From: Blastomussa wellsi
Taxonomy: Eukaryota; Cnidaria; Anthozoa; Scleractinia; Plerogyridae
Reading direction: 5' to 3'
DNA length: 64,000 bases
NCBI GenBank assembly: GCA_947652115.1
Contig: OX393572.1
Location: 3,977,317-4,041,316, forward strand
Translations under genes and position numbers: made by a program
In this document: positions 1-12,000 of the stretch, in pieces
Numbering within the stretch: position 1 is the first letter of the stretch
Layout: every line of letters begins with the position of its first letter
Notes under the pieces: generated by a model
The model's input: only the letters and a program-made list of their open reading frames with translations
Databases searched by the model: none
What the model was told of the DNA's origin: nothing

Positions 1-593
1 AGTATATCAACAATTGAACGGTGAAGCTTCCTCTTATTTCTAGAACCTTTACACGACATTTACAATTGGACTTTGCTACCCATTTCACCTTGGGTTGTCC
101 GCGTTTGTTCTCAATGTCTTATTTTACAGCAAGTTGACATAGTGACAGAGATTATCAGTAAACATCCAACTATTTTATATTTATTTTGATTCTAAATATT
201 GGCAATGGACTAAGTTACACTTCTAGTTCTATAAATTCTATTTTTAAAACGTGAAATAAAAAGATATCAATTTTCTACTTTCCCGTTTTGCTCGTAAATG
301 TTACACCTAGCAAATTACGAGATTCAAATTTGCAGCCGTCAAATGTTTTTTTTTTGTCTCTTTTGAAAAGCGCCCCCGTTGGAAAGTTAAAACGCCAACA
401 CGAGAATTTTAAATAGATGTTTCGAAAGATAAATAAAAAGAAAATTTAAATATGCTTTATCTATCAGCTGCAGGAAATGGTCTTTATGTTGAACCATCGA
501 ACAATAACTTGAATTTAAATTTTCGCTATTTTCGTTCTTAATGAAGATTATAAATTAAACTTTAAGAAAAAAAGGTCTACTTTAATGAATTAA

Positions 594-982
594 TTAAAGG
601 AGCACTGTCACAGGGGTTTTGCTGTTTTCAGCTTCATTCACTGCTAAAATCATTACCTGGTACCTTTACCCGTGGTCAAAATACCCCTGATGGACTAAAG
701 GGAAGATATCAAACGAATTGTGGCTCAAAGAGCAAACCATAATGAAATTCTGGGGATATTTTCAATGAATGGCTCTACAGTTTGAAAAAGCTTGCACGTT
801 TTCTCAAATTTCAATCCACTTCCATCCTTGCCATCCTAAGTGATAGGCGGCAATAAACGGTTTCAGTGTAGTGATATAGTACTAGGTAACAAAACTACGC
901 TATTATTTTGCGGTTTCCATTGATGAACATATTTCATCATTTTAAAATGACACCAAAATACTGTGACAGGTGCCCCTTTAAA
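594..982. mobile_element. TTAA-bounded MITE with terminal inverted repeats
   Basis: The left end reads TTAAAGGAGCACTGTCACAG. The right end, read on the other strand, is TTAAAGGGGCACCTGTCACAG. The two form imperfect inverted repeats of about 20 bp, with TTAA at both outer edges. TTAA target duplication is the signature of piggyBac-type transposases, so a non-autonomous piggyBac-like element is the likely origin. It carries no transposase frame. The family assignment is inference. Confidence 0.65.
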
Positions 983-1859
983 AACCCGCCGTGGTACCTT
1001 TTAAAACTCATCATTTGGCAGTTAAAACTCAGTGCACACTGATTTAGGTAATTACTGGTATATTAACTAAGTTGTTGTTCTAATATTTTGGATTATATAC
1101 CGTGACGAACAAAACAACCCACTCGTTTATACTTTTGAAAGTCAAATAATTATAATCTGCAAACGAAGCAACTGTTTAATAACTTAACGAACTTATTTCT
1201 CATTTATGATCGAAATAAAACAGTTTTGGCTCTTCAAAATCTCATTGTAACTGAAATTCAGAGTTCCGAAAGTACGAACAGTTTTACTTTTTCGCGTTTG
1301 AATGAAGAGATTTCCGCGGCAGCTGGGCAAACATCAAAGCGAGATCTATCAGATTTAAAGATCCCTGAATATTATTCTCCCTAACGTGAATGAATAACAT
1401 AGATGTAATCTTTGGCGATTTTTATCACAAAACCTAAAGATGTGCGTCTGTACACCTGAAAATAGCAGCTTCAGCGTGTCAGAAAAAAAAAGCACATTGA
1501 AACATAGTCCCCATAGGGCAAAATCAGTCGGCCCAACTCATGTAGTTTTGAGACTTATATTGGATTCTCGATTTCTCGAGCATCTATAAAAGGATCCGAA
1601 AGTTCGTTCTAGAAATTCGGATTAAAATTACAGTACTCGGCTTGACTGCGTCAAGGACTCGATCGACTGAAGGAAGGGTCCAAACGACTTTTGGTCCTAG
1701 TTATGGCTCAAGAAATCCATAGTTTAAGAAGTCTGAATTCCACTTGAAATTGCACAACTGTGTCGGATACTTGACTGAAATCATCTAGTAAGTATTCTTT
1801 CTGCTGGCTTCGCCATGACTCTGTTTGACTGAAATGACTTATTTCCATCTCAAAGGTGG

Positions 1860-1865
1860 TTTATT
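1860..1865 (-). terminator. Polyadenylation signal of the GPCR gene
   Basis: AATAAA on the minus strand, about 50 bp beyond the GPCR stop codon at 1917-1919. Its position fits a short 3' UTR. Confidence 0.55.
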
Positions 1866-1916
1866 TACCGATTATAACTCACTTTCAAATCGATCTCAGT
1901 CAAAAAGTCAATGCAT

Positions 1917-3626
1917 TCAAGGCATGCTGCGGATCCGGTAATCTGGAAAGTCAGTATGATTAGTTCTGCTTTGAGCGTGTCCGTCGCTCTTTGCTCTTGT
2001 TCTTTTTGCCGCAATAGGAGTAGAAATTGGGGTAGAAATTGGAGTCGAAGCAGGAGTAGAAGCTTCTTCCTGCAGGATACAGTAACCTTCTCTTGATTTC
2101 TCTACCTTACCATTTCTTTCTGTCGCGCGCTCACATTCAGGAGAACTGTAACTCTCTTGCGTTTCCACGCCAGGAGATTGACAAGAATTATTGCCCGTAA
2201 ATTTTACGTAGTTGTCGTTGCCATTTGATAAAGTGCGCGATTTCCCCAGCGAGAAATTGGGAAAATGTACCACAACTTGCTCGGCGTCTGTTGTTTTATG
2301 GAAACCTACTAATTGAATAGCTTCCGTCGAGGCATCCTTGTAAGCATCCACATCCGTAAGTGACCTGAATCGTCTCCCGATGAGCTGACCAACTGAGGTC
2401 GGTTTATTTTTCGTTTCTTTTTTCTTCTGTGATTCCTTGCTTTGATTTTTCTTCTCGTCTCCGCCCTTTGTCCCGTGGAAACCACCCCGCCTCGACAACA
2501 CATTCTGGGGCTGTTCCATTTCGGGTCTAGATGGAGCGACGTTCGCGCCTCCGCGGGGGCTTTGTTGCTTTCGTCTCACTGCATTGAAACTCAGTCTGCA
2601 CATTTCTTTGCAGCCGGCTCTGAACTTAGCGTTAAAGAGCGCGTAAATAAACGGATTGCAAATGCTGTTGCATAGTCCTAACGAGTAGGTGATCAGTCTT
2701 ACATAGTCGATCTGACTGGCGGTCTTCTTCACCGTCCATTCAATCGCACTGATGTAAATCAACAGTGGCAACCAGGTCACAAGAAAAACGAAGATCACCG
2801 TCAGGAACATTTTCAGCACCTTCTTACGGCTCCGGATAAAGGCTTCCACTGGTCGTGAGTCACCTAGCTGTCCGCTCTTTCTTCGCCAAACTGTTCGGTA
2901 GATTTTCGCGTACAAGATAATGAGCGAAGCCAGAGGGATCAGGTATCCGAACAGGCCCAAAAACATCACGTAGATAAGACCAGAAAGAGTTGTGGCAGGG
3001 ATGGTGGCGCAAAAAAGCGAGCTTTCATTCGTGACCGGGTCGACTGGTGTCTCTTTCAACGTGGTCAAATACAGGCTGGGCGACACGACAAGCAGCGCGT
3101 AGACCCAAGCGCCAAGAATCAATTTATTCGCGGTGCCATACGACATGATATTTAACGGATGCACCACAGCCTGATGCCGGTTCCATCCGATTGTGATGAG
3201 CAGGGTCATCGAGGCTTCGGGGGACAGGTACTGAAAGAATCTCGCGATCTTACAAAGCGGTAAGCTGTAACTGTGACTGGCGTTATCGGCTTTGAAGTTG
3301 ATCACCAAAAACAATGGAATAGCGAGAACGCTGACTATTAAGTCGCTGATTGCGAGATGTAGAATGAAGCGGTTCATAACAGAACGCATTTTTTTCGCTC
3401 GCAGTATAACAGCAATGACAAGACCGTTGCCGAAAAATCCTACCACTGCGGCAATGCTGAGACAGACAATGATCCCAATCTTGAAACCTTCGTCGTGTTT
3501 CTCAACACCTCCATGTTCGTGGCCCGTGTTTGTATCGTTGTTTAAAATAGAGATCTCTCGGGGACTCATGATCTCTGCCCCTCGCTTGGCACCAGTAAAG
3601 TTTTGTGTTGCTTCCCTAGGGCGCAC
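1917..3626 (-). CDS. Intronless class A (rhodopsin-like) GPCR, peptide-receptor-like
   Basis: Single-exon seven-transmembrane receptor of 569 aa. Class A landmarks are in order: G-N in TM1 (N67), LAISD in TM2 (D95), the extracellular Cys pair C125 and C206, W174 in TM4, P231 in TM5, TWLP in TM6 (284-287) and NPFIY in TM7 (324-328). The DRY box after TM3 is replaced by NRH (149-151). The opsin retinal lysine position in TM7 is Leu, so this is not an opsin. Possible N-glycosylation sites are N9, N115 and N200. The C-tail is unusually long (about 225 aa) and Ser/Thr/Lys rich, with a TPISTPIST repeat near the end. The start could also be M20, which would drop N9. The overall pattern is closest to neuropeptide receptors. 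The ligand is unknown. Intronless class A receptors are common in cnidarians. Confidence 0.9.
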   Translation of the reverse strand: MRPREATQNFTGAKRGAEIMSPREISILNNDTNTGHEHGGVEKHDEGFKIGIIVCLSIAAVVGFFGNGLVIAVILRAKKMRSVMNRFILHLAISDLIVSVLAIPLFLVINFKADNASHSYSLPLCKIARFFQYLSPEASMTLLITIGWNRHQAVVHPLNIMSYGTANKLILGAWVYALLVVSPSLYLTTLKETPVDPVTNESSLFCATIPATTLSGLIYVMFLGLFGYLIPLASLIILYAKIYRTVWRRKSGQLGDSRPVEAFIRSRKKVLKMFLTVIFVFLVTWLPLLIYISAIEWTVKKTASQIDYVRLITYSLGLCNSICNPFIYALFNAKFRAGCKEMCRLSFNAVRRKQQSPRGGANVAPSRPEMEQPQNVLSRRGGFHGTKGGDEKKNQSKESQKKKETKNKPTSVGQLIGRRFRSLTDVDAYKDASTEAIQLVGFHKTTDAEQVVVHFPNFSLGKSRTLSNGNDNYVKFTGNNSCQSPGVETQESYSSPECERATERNGKVEKSREGYCILQEEASTPASTPISTPISTPIAAKRTRAKSDGHAQSRTNHTDFPDYRIRSMP

Positions 3627-5894
3627 GTGTGTTTATTTGATGACTCAACGAATTGTTCACACATTCGCGTGAACCTTGTAGCGAAGTGTAAGCACAGGTC
3701 AAAGAGGCTTGGATGACTTCACGTCGACAGATAATCTGGCAGAAACTGCACTCAAATTTCAGTTTAAGGGTGTTCCTCGAGTTTACGTGACGTTCAGGAA
3801 ACTTCTTGATAAGAAAAGTAAACCGTTTCGATAAACTGTGCACGTTGTTGACTCTTCAAGACGTGTTGGGATTTACCACGGTGATGCCAATGACTTCACA
3901 TCACTAATGCGGCGTTTACATGCAAATATCAAATACTGTGTCGTGATGATTACGAATTATGCTAGTATCGATTCAGTTCACTGACTCCAAGGACTTCAAA
4001 GCCTTTTGTCATAAAAGGTTCAGTCAGCTGTTACGCTAGATCTAATTTAGAAGTGGTAACTTTTTCCAGCTTCTCAAACACCACACGGCGTTTAAATAGT
4101 CGCGGAAGGATAATGTATTATAGTCCGGTCTTTGAACGGTGTCCCTATTGTCGGAAATAAGCTGAATGGGTTGCAAATCTCTTTAAATTCTGGCTCATAA
4201 TCACATTGCTTGTGATTGGGTAACTCGCGACTAATGACGTCCTATTGCGAATATAAATTTGCAACTCAAATAATTAACAAAGACTGAATTCTGGTGTTCC
4301 TATATTGCTGTTTCAAAACACAACCTCTGGCGGGGTTTTGACGCAAAACGGTTGCTTCAGTAGCGATAATTTCTTCAAAGGTCATCAAATCGTCGGTTAA
4401 CCAGATGTAACAAAGTTAAAACGGCTGAAAATGGTCAAAAGTGAAATTAATGGCTTTTATATGAATACTCGCGAAATAAGCAGGTGCTCGCCAAATCCAT
4501 TTAATAGGTAAACACTTTTACGGTCGCATCGAAGGCCAAACTCGGTTCCAATACCATCAATGATATTTCATCTTAGCGTGACCTTAATACTGAAAACTGA
4601 CAACGTTATATCGTTAATTATTGTTTCATTAAGAGGAACTGCACCACGTAAAAGGTATTAAAATAGAGATTCCTAACCTTTTAGTCACGAAAAAACAAAC
4701 CACTCAGGAAAATAAAACGCAAAACAAAATCCTCAAAAAGCGTTTTTCACAAAACGATTGCTTTGAAAAGTTGCCAATTTTGATTTAATGTAGGTAATTT
4801 TTCCTTTTCACTAATTTGCTAATTGATCTCGGGGTGATATCGTGGGACAGGTACTTCTATGCGACAGCACGATTCCGTGATAGCTTCCCGTAACTTTTAA
4901 GACAACGAAAAACGGATGCTGTGTGAAGATCATTATTTGCGTCACAATGGCGTATCAGTTCGATCGCGTGTCGGAAGAGGACCAAATGAGGAGGCGTAAA
5001 CCAGTCCACAGGGAAAAAAGATTTAATACTTGTATTTTTCAAACTGAATTACAACACAGCTGTGAGAGCCGTTCACATGCAAACCTGCCTTCCATTTTTC
5101 TGGGAGGAAAACGCGGTCCAAACTAGTTATTGATCCTTATTCCAATAAAAACCTACAAACAGTGGCGTTTTGCAAACTTTCAAACATAAATTCGCATTTT
5201 AAATTGGTTGTTTTGCACCGCAAGGTTTCAAGGAGAACCTCTTTCCTTCGTTTACTTTTATGTCTAAGTCTTCTGTTTTTTTTTCAGCTCTGTCACAGGC
5301 TAGATGTACGAGCAGTCCGCCTTTCTCTCCATAGAACAGGAAACGCAAAGAAATGAGTGAGAGATCAGCTCGCTGAGCTAAGGAAAGAAGGAACTGATAG
5401 CCAGGATATCGTTACGATATCGCTACAACAGACTCGTTTGCTTTTCAGGCCAAACATTAGATATCTCTAAGCCCAGCTGTATGGACATAAGGCGTTATAC
5501 ATTCAATGGCGGATCTAGGAATATTTTTTTGGGGGGGAGGGGTGGATAGACACAATAAAAAGTAGATAAATAGAAATACTCTGTTGCAAATGTAGAAAAT
5601 AAATTGTGTTTTTTTTGTTACTTTTATGAGTCGAGGAGCCAAAATGAGGGGGGCTAGCTACCCTACCCTCCCCCCTGGATCTGCTCCTGACATTTCCGAT
5701 CCACTAACGTTAACACCTAGACAAACAGTGCAACATTGTACACCTATGCTGCACGCTCTCTGTATACTAGCCGCCCCACCCCCACCCCGTGGGGGGCAAT
5801 CTCGTTCCCAGTGCCTTTTCCTAAAGCACTTCTCATCGGTTTGTTGCAGTGGTCTTGCAGATTTCTATTACATATACAATTCAAGCGACTCTAG
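3627..5894. other. Intergenic region upstream of the GPCR gene
   Basis: This should hold the GPCR promoter and 5' UTR (minus strand), but I see no diagnostic core element. Short open frames at 4857-5126 and 5162-5356 have no recognisable domain or splice context and are not called. A degenerate fold-back with GGCGGATCTAGG-type ends lies at 5509-5690. Confidence 0.5.
5509..5690. mobile_element. Degenerate MITE of the GGCGGATCCAGG family
   Basis: The left end GGCGGATCTAGGAATAT is followed by a G-run. The right end CCCCCCTGGATCTGCTCCTG is roughly its reverse complement. The ends resemble two better copies at 14162-14316 and 28031-28160. No coding sequence. Confidence 0.45.
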
Positions 5895-5980
5895 TCCTAA
5901 GCAGGGTATAGAAAGAGTCGTCCTACACAGGGTATGGCTTCAAGACTCAAATCAGAAACGCTCATAGTATTTATTTAGCC

Positions 5981-6277
5981 AAAAAAAAAATGTCAAAATG
6001 TCAAATGAATGATTATAGTGGTCATGCACTTAGCTACATCAAGCTAATTCTCAGACATGCCACTCAAACAGAGGGAAACAAATATTTCAAATAAACATAA
6101 CAAGCTTGAAAATCCCAACTGGCGGGAGGCGGACCAGTTGGCTATATACAAGCATGACCGAGGAGGAGTTGAACTAGGGTCCACCAAGAAACAACTCCAG
6201 CTAAGTGGTCAGAGCGGGACTTGAACCCGTGACCTCCGGATTTCAAGTCCGGCGCCCTAACCACTCGGCCACGCAAG
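5981..6277 (-). mobile_element. tRNA-derived SINE with a tRNA-Ser(TGA)-like head
   Basis: On the minus strand the head reads TGGCCGAGTGGTTAGGGCG (A-box region), then an anticodon arm with a CTTGAAA loop, then GGGTTCAAGTCCC (B-box region). This resembles tRNA-Ser with anticodon TGA. The acceptor strands do not pair and the long serine variable arm is missing, so it is not a working tRNA. The far end is a homopolymer A run on the plus strand (T on the minus). The paralogous repeat copy B at 11130-11480 lacks this insert, which supports it being a discrete insertion. Confidence 0.65.
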
Positions 6278-6412
6278 ATCATTTTCAGGACTAGATATAT
6301 CAGCACTATAGTATGAAAAACGTTTTCCTTTGTCCTAAACAGGGTAGGTGTTTGACGTTATTTTTGTCCTAATTAGGGTCAGGGTTTCAAACCTCCTGCG
6401 GCGGCACCCTTA

Positions 6413-6841
6413 AACTGTAATAGCCCGCGTATAAGAACCTGGGTTTTAAGAACCTGTTAGGCTAAAATTTTCATTTTAAGCCCTCTCCACATAAGAACCT
6501 ATTAAGGCTAAAATTTTAAGTTGGGTTCTTATCAGTGGGGTTGCTGTAAAAGTGTATGGGTAGAAACAGCTGAATTTTAATCATCATTTATTTATAAGTA
6601 ACTTGACATAACTTTTTCTTTTAAGCTTAAGTACCATGTTGTATGTCTATTGATTTACACTGTATTATGAGATGATATAATTTATAATATATATAGTATA
6701 TTCAGATGAAATTCATAAGAAAATATAAGAACCTATTTTAAGAACCTTGGTAGCCTAAATTTGCTTTAAGTACCATTTATATAAGAACCTATTTAGGCTA
6801 AATTGAAAAATTCAGGTTCTTATACGCGGGCTATTACTGTA
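6413..6841. mobile_element. MITE with about 28-bp terminal inverted repeats
   Basis: The left end ACTGTAATAGCCCGCGTATA and the right end, read on the other strand, ACAGTAATAGCCCGCGTATA form near-perfect terminal inverted repeats. The interior repeats AAGAACCT and AGGCTAAA(T) modules. It interrupts repeat copy A. A shorter copy of its right half lies at 57276-57386. Confidence 0.75.
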
Positions 6842-9058
6842 CTCAAACATGGGTGAAATACCCCTCCCCTCCCCCCCCTCCCCCGGGAGCAATTTAAAAG
6901 CAATGCAAAGACGTGTCGGTGACCATGCCTTGAAATTAAAATCGGTCAGGGGCCAATATAAAGACGATTATGTTCCATCCGTTTTGGGTTAATTACTGCA
7001 GTACGAGCATCCATGCATTCAAAACAGGTAGTGTTGGTTTGTTTTCCGTCAACCGAATTATTTACTGAATCCATTGACTCCCGGAGAGTTCTGGTAAAAG
7101 CGCTTGTTTGGACAGTTATGACATTTTTTGGTTAGTTGTGAGCTAAATCTGCCCCCACATACTCAAAACTTTCTTTGCAACATGAAAACATGAATGTCTT
7201 TCCACGAGCGTCGTGTTTTATGACATGCGCAAAGGCAAAATTTGGAAATTTGGGTTAAGACGTGACCTACGTCTTTAGGCTTTTCGTTTTTTCCATTTTT
7301 TGTTCTCTTTTCCTTTTTCTCCTTTCCTTATCGCTATGCTGCAGTTGCTGGCCTTCTACTGGGCTTGCCTCCGGTGAATCAAACGGGAAATTCTTGCCAT
7401 GGAGTTTAGCCAGGGGTAGTTGAGGCAATTGTTCCTAGCCGAAGTTTTCACTCAAATTTCTAATCATTTCCGTGTGTATTTCATGTTCAATTAACTCTGT
7501 CATTCTGATGTGGGTATCATTGGAAAGATCTTTTCCTCCTGCAGAGATTGAGTATAAGTGATTCCTTTTTCGGTAAAAGATAATAATAATAATAATAATA
7601 ATCATAATCATCATCATCATCATCATCATCATCAAAGTTCTTTAAAACGCATGAAGACTTCAGAAGCTGAACAAATGGCAATGTTCGTCATAGTCGGTTT
7701 TGGCACGAGAGCCAAATGGGTTAAAAGAAATGCGTCAACGATTTTAATGAAACATGTTGAGACAAGAGAAAAATGCCAACATATTAACGTGAAATGTAAA
7801 AATCATATCTTAAAACAGAGAAGGAGCATTTCAATATCACAGCAAATACAATTAACAAAGGCTATATTGTACGGAAGAATACAACTGTTAAAGATTAAAA
7901 CCGTGATGGCGATGCGAGTTTGTGAAAAACCGTTTTACATTATGAAGCAAGCTGAACAGTCTCAGTTGTTGATAAGGTTTTCAAAAAACACTACTTCGGC
8001 AATACATTGCGCAATTTGGCAAGGCGCAACGTTCACCGGCCCCAACATAGCGAGCAAAAACACGCTGACTTCACACTCCACGCTTAATATTTTTAAATTA
8101 AATGCCTGCAACTAGCAATAGCTAATCTAGACGGGCCATGCCTGTATACGACCCGTTTCATTGACCTAATTTAAAATATTAAAGGCACAGCTACTGTTTA
8201 TGTCAGTTAGAAGAGGACAGATCAGAAGAAGTATTACCAGAACTTAACAATTCTATAATCTCAAATAAATCTATATGAGTCTTGTGAACCTAAAATGTTG
8301 AATAAAATTTGCTTGAGCTACCAAATTCGTATATTCAAGGAATTGATTGTTTTTTCTTAAACTGATATATAGCAATTAAATTTGAAAGTTTGTAATCTTA
8401 TATGTGTAAAATAAAAAACAATATTTGTCGGCCGGCAAATGTATTGATTTTGTTTTTACAGAAATTGTCTTTTCAATGCGGTTTATCTTTTAATGGAAAA
8501 GACAATTTCTTTCAAAACGTGCTTCTTTTCTCTTAAGTCTGACTTATCGACATAAAGAGCAGATCTTGGCGATCAGATTCTGGTTTTGTCAACGGCCCAT
8601 CCCATTTTATAGTTATTTTCACGTGTCGTCGAATTTTCACGCAAAACTTCGGAAACATTCCTTGGCTTGTATGTCTTGAATGGGCCACCTTTTTAATTCC
8701 AATAATGACGTGACAGAGGAAATGAACTCTATTTTTTTCCCCAAGGAAATCAGGGGGATATCAAATGCAGCACGACTGGTGTATTGTCCGGACGCGGACA
8801 CAAAGAGCGGGTTAATTATTGATAGTAATGTTACAAATCAACTCAACCGATTAATTATTCTGCGCGGCAAAACAATAGAGCTTCATGTCACCCTGACAAC
8901 AGATATGGATAGTGGCGGAAATCGCGTGGACAACAAGCGAAAGGTTAGTGAACTAACAAGAATCATGAACGGGTCGACCAGCAGGGCCTGAAACATATGA
9001 AGTATGAGCGAGATCTTCAACAGAAGCATCGCATCGAGTAGAGAGACGATTGTCAATC
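6842..9058. other. Intergenic region upstream of RGS22
   Basis: Contains an AAT/ATC microsatellite (7579-7634) and AT-rich sequence. The frame at 7558-8115 starts inside the microsatellite and shows no domain. The frame at 8680-8991 shows none either. The 5' UTR of RGS22 should lie just before 9059. It contains a short upstream ATG at 9004 in a frame that does not continue into exon 2. Confidence 0.5.
7579..7634. repeat. AAT / ATC trinucleotide microsatellite
   Basis: A run of AAT units passes into a run of ATC units. It encodes short Asn and His runs on the plus strand and Met/Ile on the minus strand, which explains the open frames over it. Confidence 0.85.
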
Positions 9059-12000
9059 ATGAAAGGTGAGAATTTTCTTCTCAATTTACACTTACAGGCG
9101 GTGCGGGCGGCTAAAGATAGCTTATCCATTCTCGATGAGTTGACTTTTCGATGCCGCGGAATCTTTCGTGATTTTGCGGCTGAAAAGCGTTTTTTGTTGA
9201 ATTTCGATAATTTGAAGTGACACTGCGGCGAATCATAGATATGTTACTAGGATTTATAGCAATCTAGAGCCATTTTCATTCATATACCAATAGCTCATCA
9301 TGATCCTAAGATACTCTTATACAATCTATCAGTGTATTTACATAACCATACGTCCGATCTTCCGTTTCGAAATTCAATCAGCAATAATGTCGATATCATT
9401 TTACTGTTGGGCTTTCACTGTTTTACAGTAATGAGGTATCAATCGTTTTATACTTGAGTATTAAATAAAAGAAACTTTATCAAATAAAGAATTTTACCCT
9501 TACACACAAAAAAATAAAATATTTCCTGCTATGTGTTGTATCAACTGAAACTTATTGCATTGATACTTTGTTTATATAGTTCTTTGACGTTGATACCTTT
9601 AGGGAGGTAATTATATCATATAATTTTTAGGCAGGACGTCCAAGGTGATTCTCTTTCTTCCATTCTTTGCTCTTTGATTCGTCTGGTCAGGTCACCTTTT
9701 TGTCACATAAGGAACTTTGGAGTGGGGGGAGGACACGTCCAATCTCTTGAAGAAATGTGAAGGGAGAATGGGGGGGGGGGGGGGGGCGACAGGAGTCCAT
9801 AAGCAAAAACAAAATCTTGTAACACAAACATTTAAGAAAAAATCCAGCATTGCAAGGAAACCAGAAAAAAACCTGCATGAGTTGAAAAAAATCTTGCACT
9901 CCTTTTGGCTGTCTAAGAAATACTTGTCACGTTGCTAATGGTGCATCCCTAAAGCCAATGAAACACGGTTCAATATCTTTCAAATTTTGTTGATCAACAA
10001 TTGTTGACCATCATTGCGACTTGTTGAAACGTTTTTGCATTTTCCCAATTCGTTCAACAAACGGCAACTTGTTGAACTGCATAGAGCCAAGCTCTATTTT
10101 CATTCAACAACGTTCAACAAAGTTCAACATGTTGAATGGCATATTTCAACGTTCAACATCACATGATACACTGTTTTCAACATTTGTTGAACCCCAGTCA
10201 CAACATTTGTTGCTCAACAAATGTTGAACCATGTATCATTGGCTAAGTCATCTAAGGACAGTCAGAAAGCCACTAAATTCTCTTTCCTGTGAATTACACC
10301 TGACATCTGTCAATCACTTTACAGCTATACACATGGAGTTGACAGTCATATCATTTTTCTGTCTTGTGAAATAAGTATCCAGAGTCAAAAGACTTCTCCT
10401 CTAAGGTCAAGACAGTGTGGTACAGTCTCTTGGGAATGGTGCTCATTTCTTAAACTACAACAGCCCTGGAAATAGGGCTTATATGCATGAAAAAGTAATA
10501 TGCTCAATTGTTAATGCGAGAACACACCAATCTCATTCCAGACGTCTCTCATCCCCCTCTCATCCTAGTGTAAGTTGTAAATTAACTTGTAGAATTGAAA
10601 TGAATTCTCTATCTAGGGCTTAAAATTACTGATGAAACACTTGAAGATAGATTGGCATACGATGATATTTTTGTGGAGTACTTCAACGCCTTTTTGGCAC
10701 TGCCAGTAAGTACCACTATACTTACAATTTTGTAAAATAATTAAAAAAAGTCTTGCATGCATGACTCCTTTCTGATACATGTACAAGTAACATAACATAT
10801 TGAAGTACCTGTCAATAATGAAGCTCAACTGAGTTATGTATCAGTTTTACCACTGATTGATGTCATAGAAAGAATTTAGTTTAACTTTAGTTTAACATGC
10901 TTCTATGACGTACATCTCAGTTGTAAATATTCTTGACTTTAGTGTTTTCAGGCCACACTAATTTTTTCAGGAGGAGGAATTGAGTTTCTCAATCCACTAA
11001 TTTATATTTCTCAAAAACACAACATGCAGTCAAGCAAAGCATGACCAGGAACTCTAACCTGGAATTTCTCCGACTCATATAATTATTAACATAACCTTGC
11101 TTTAGGAGTGCTGTTAGGACTCCTAAGGGAGCTAGGGTGAGGAGATGTCTGGCACTTCAGACTCACTGGGGGGTGGGGGTGGGGTCTTGACCCATGTTTG
11201 GGTATGGTGCCACTGGGGGTTTTAAACCCTGACCCTGTTTAGCACAAAAATTCTGTTAAACACCTACCCTGTTTAGGACAAAGGAGAACATATATATAGG
11301 CCTGAAAATGATCTAATGTTGGCTGATGACTGGCTAAATAAATACTGATCACTGTTACTGATTTCGGATTGCTTAAAACATTGTGAGAGTCTTGAAGCCA
11401 TACCCTCATCCCTGTCTATAGGATGGCTTTAGACCCTGATTTGGACAGACTCACTTGAAATTATATACCCTGTTCAAGGCTGTGCTCTAAGAAAAATTAC
11501 AAGGAGCCCGAAGATTCCAAACCATGAGATTCAGGGTGCCCAGCACTAAAGCTTATATGAAAAAAGTAAGTTTATCTGGCCGCCCAAAGGTAAAAGCTAG
11601 TCGTCTGAGGCACCTGGGCGCCCTTAGAGCACAGGCCTGCTGTTCAGGACTGAGGGGCCAAAAACCGTAACCTATCCAGTGGCCTGTTCCCATAAAGGCA
11701 ACAAAATTAACCTCTGAGTTTCTAAATCCCTGAGAAGCACAGTAAACATTTTCATAGTTCATTTTGAAGTTTTTTGTTAATTAACAACATACTGAACATA
11801 CCTGTTATTTAATTTCTATCAGGGTTTCATCAAGCGTCTCCAGTATGACTCGTTATCAGGAACATTCAAGGATTTCACTGGAAAGACTGACTTTGAATTC
11901 CAGCAACTACAACCAAGTCAAGATGCAGAAGCTGATGCAAAACAGAGGGCAAAGTCCATTGCTTGGGTGAAAAGAGAAAGATTGCCCTTGCTTTTAAAGT

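Larger units (their letters stand above)
1..1916. other. Gene-free flank downstream of the GPCR gene
   Basis: AT-rich sequence with no reading frame I can support. The recognisable items are a TTAA-bounded MITE (594-982) and the polyadenylation signal of the minus-strand GPCR gene (1860-1865). I see nothing else in the rest. Confidence 0.6.
5895..6900. repeat. Old dispersed repeat, copy A, interrupted by two insertions
   Basis: Blocks at 5895-5980, 6278-6412 and 6842-6870 match, in order and on the opposite strand, the repeat at 11130-11480. Shared landmarks are AGGGTATGGCTTCAAGACTC, GTATTTATTTAGCC, AGATCATTTTCAGG, TTGTCCTAAACAGGGTAGGT and CAAACATGGGT. The gaps between the blocks are occupied by a tRNA-derived SINE and by a MITE. 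Confidence 0.65.

Noticed and set aside
6200..6280. Functional tRNA-Ser(TGA) gene
   Set aside because: Acceptor strands do not pair and the long variable arm is missing. It is the head of a SINE insertion.
7558..8115. 185-aa open frame with His/Asn run
   Set aside because: Starts within a trinucleotide microsatellite. The remainder has no domain, no splice context and no biased composition typical of the real genes here.
8680..8991. 103-aa open frame just upstream of RGS22
   Set aside because: No recognisable domain, and it does not splice in phase to RGS22 exon 2. It could be 5' UTR sequence.
9004..9065. ATG at 9004 as the RGS22 start
   Set aside because: It enters exon 2 in a frame with an immediate stop. 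The ATG at 9059 is in phase.
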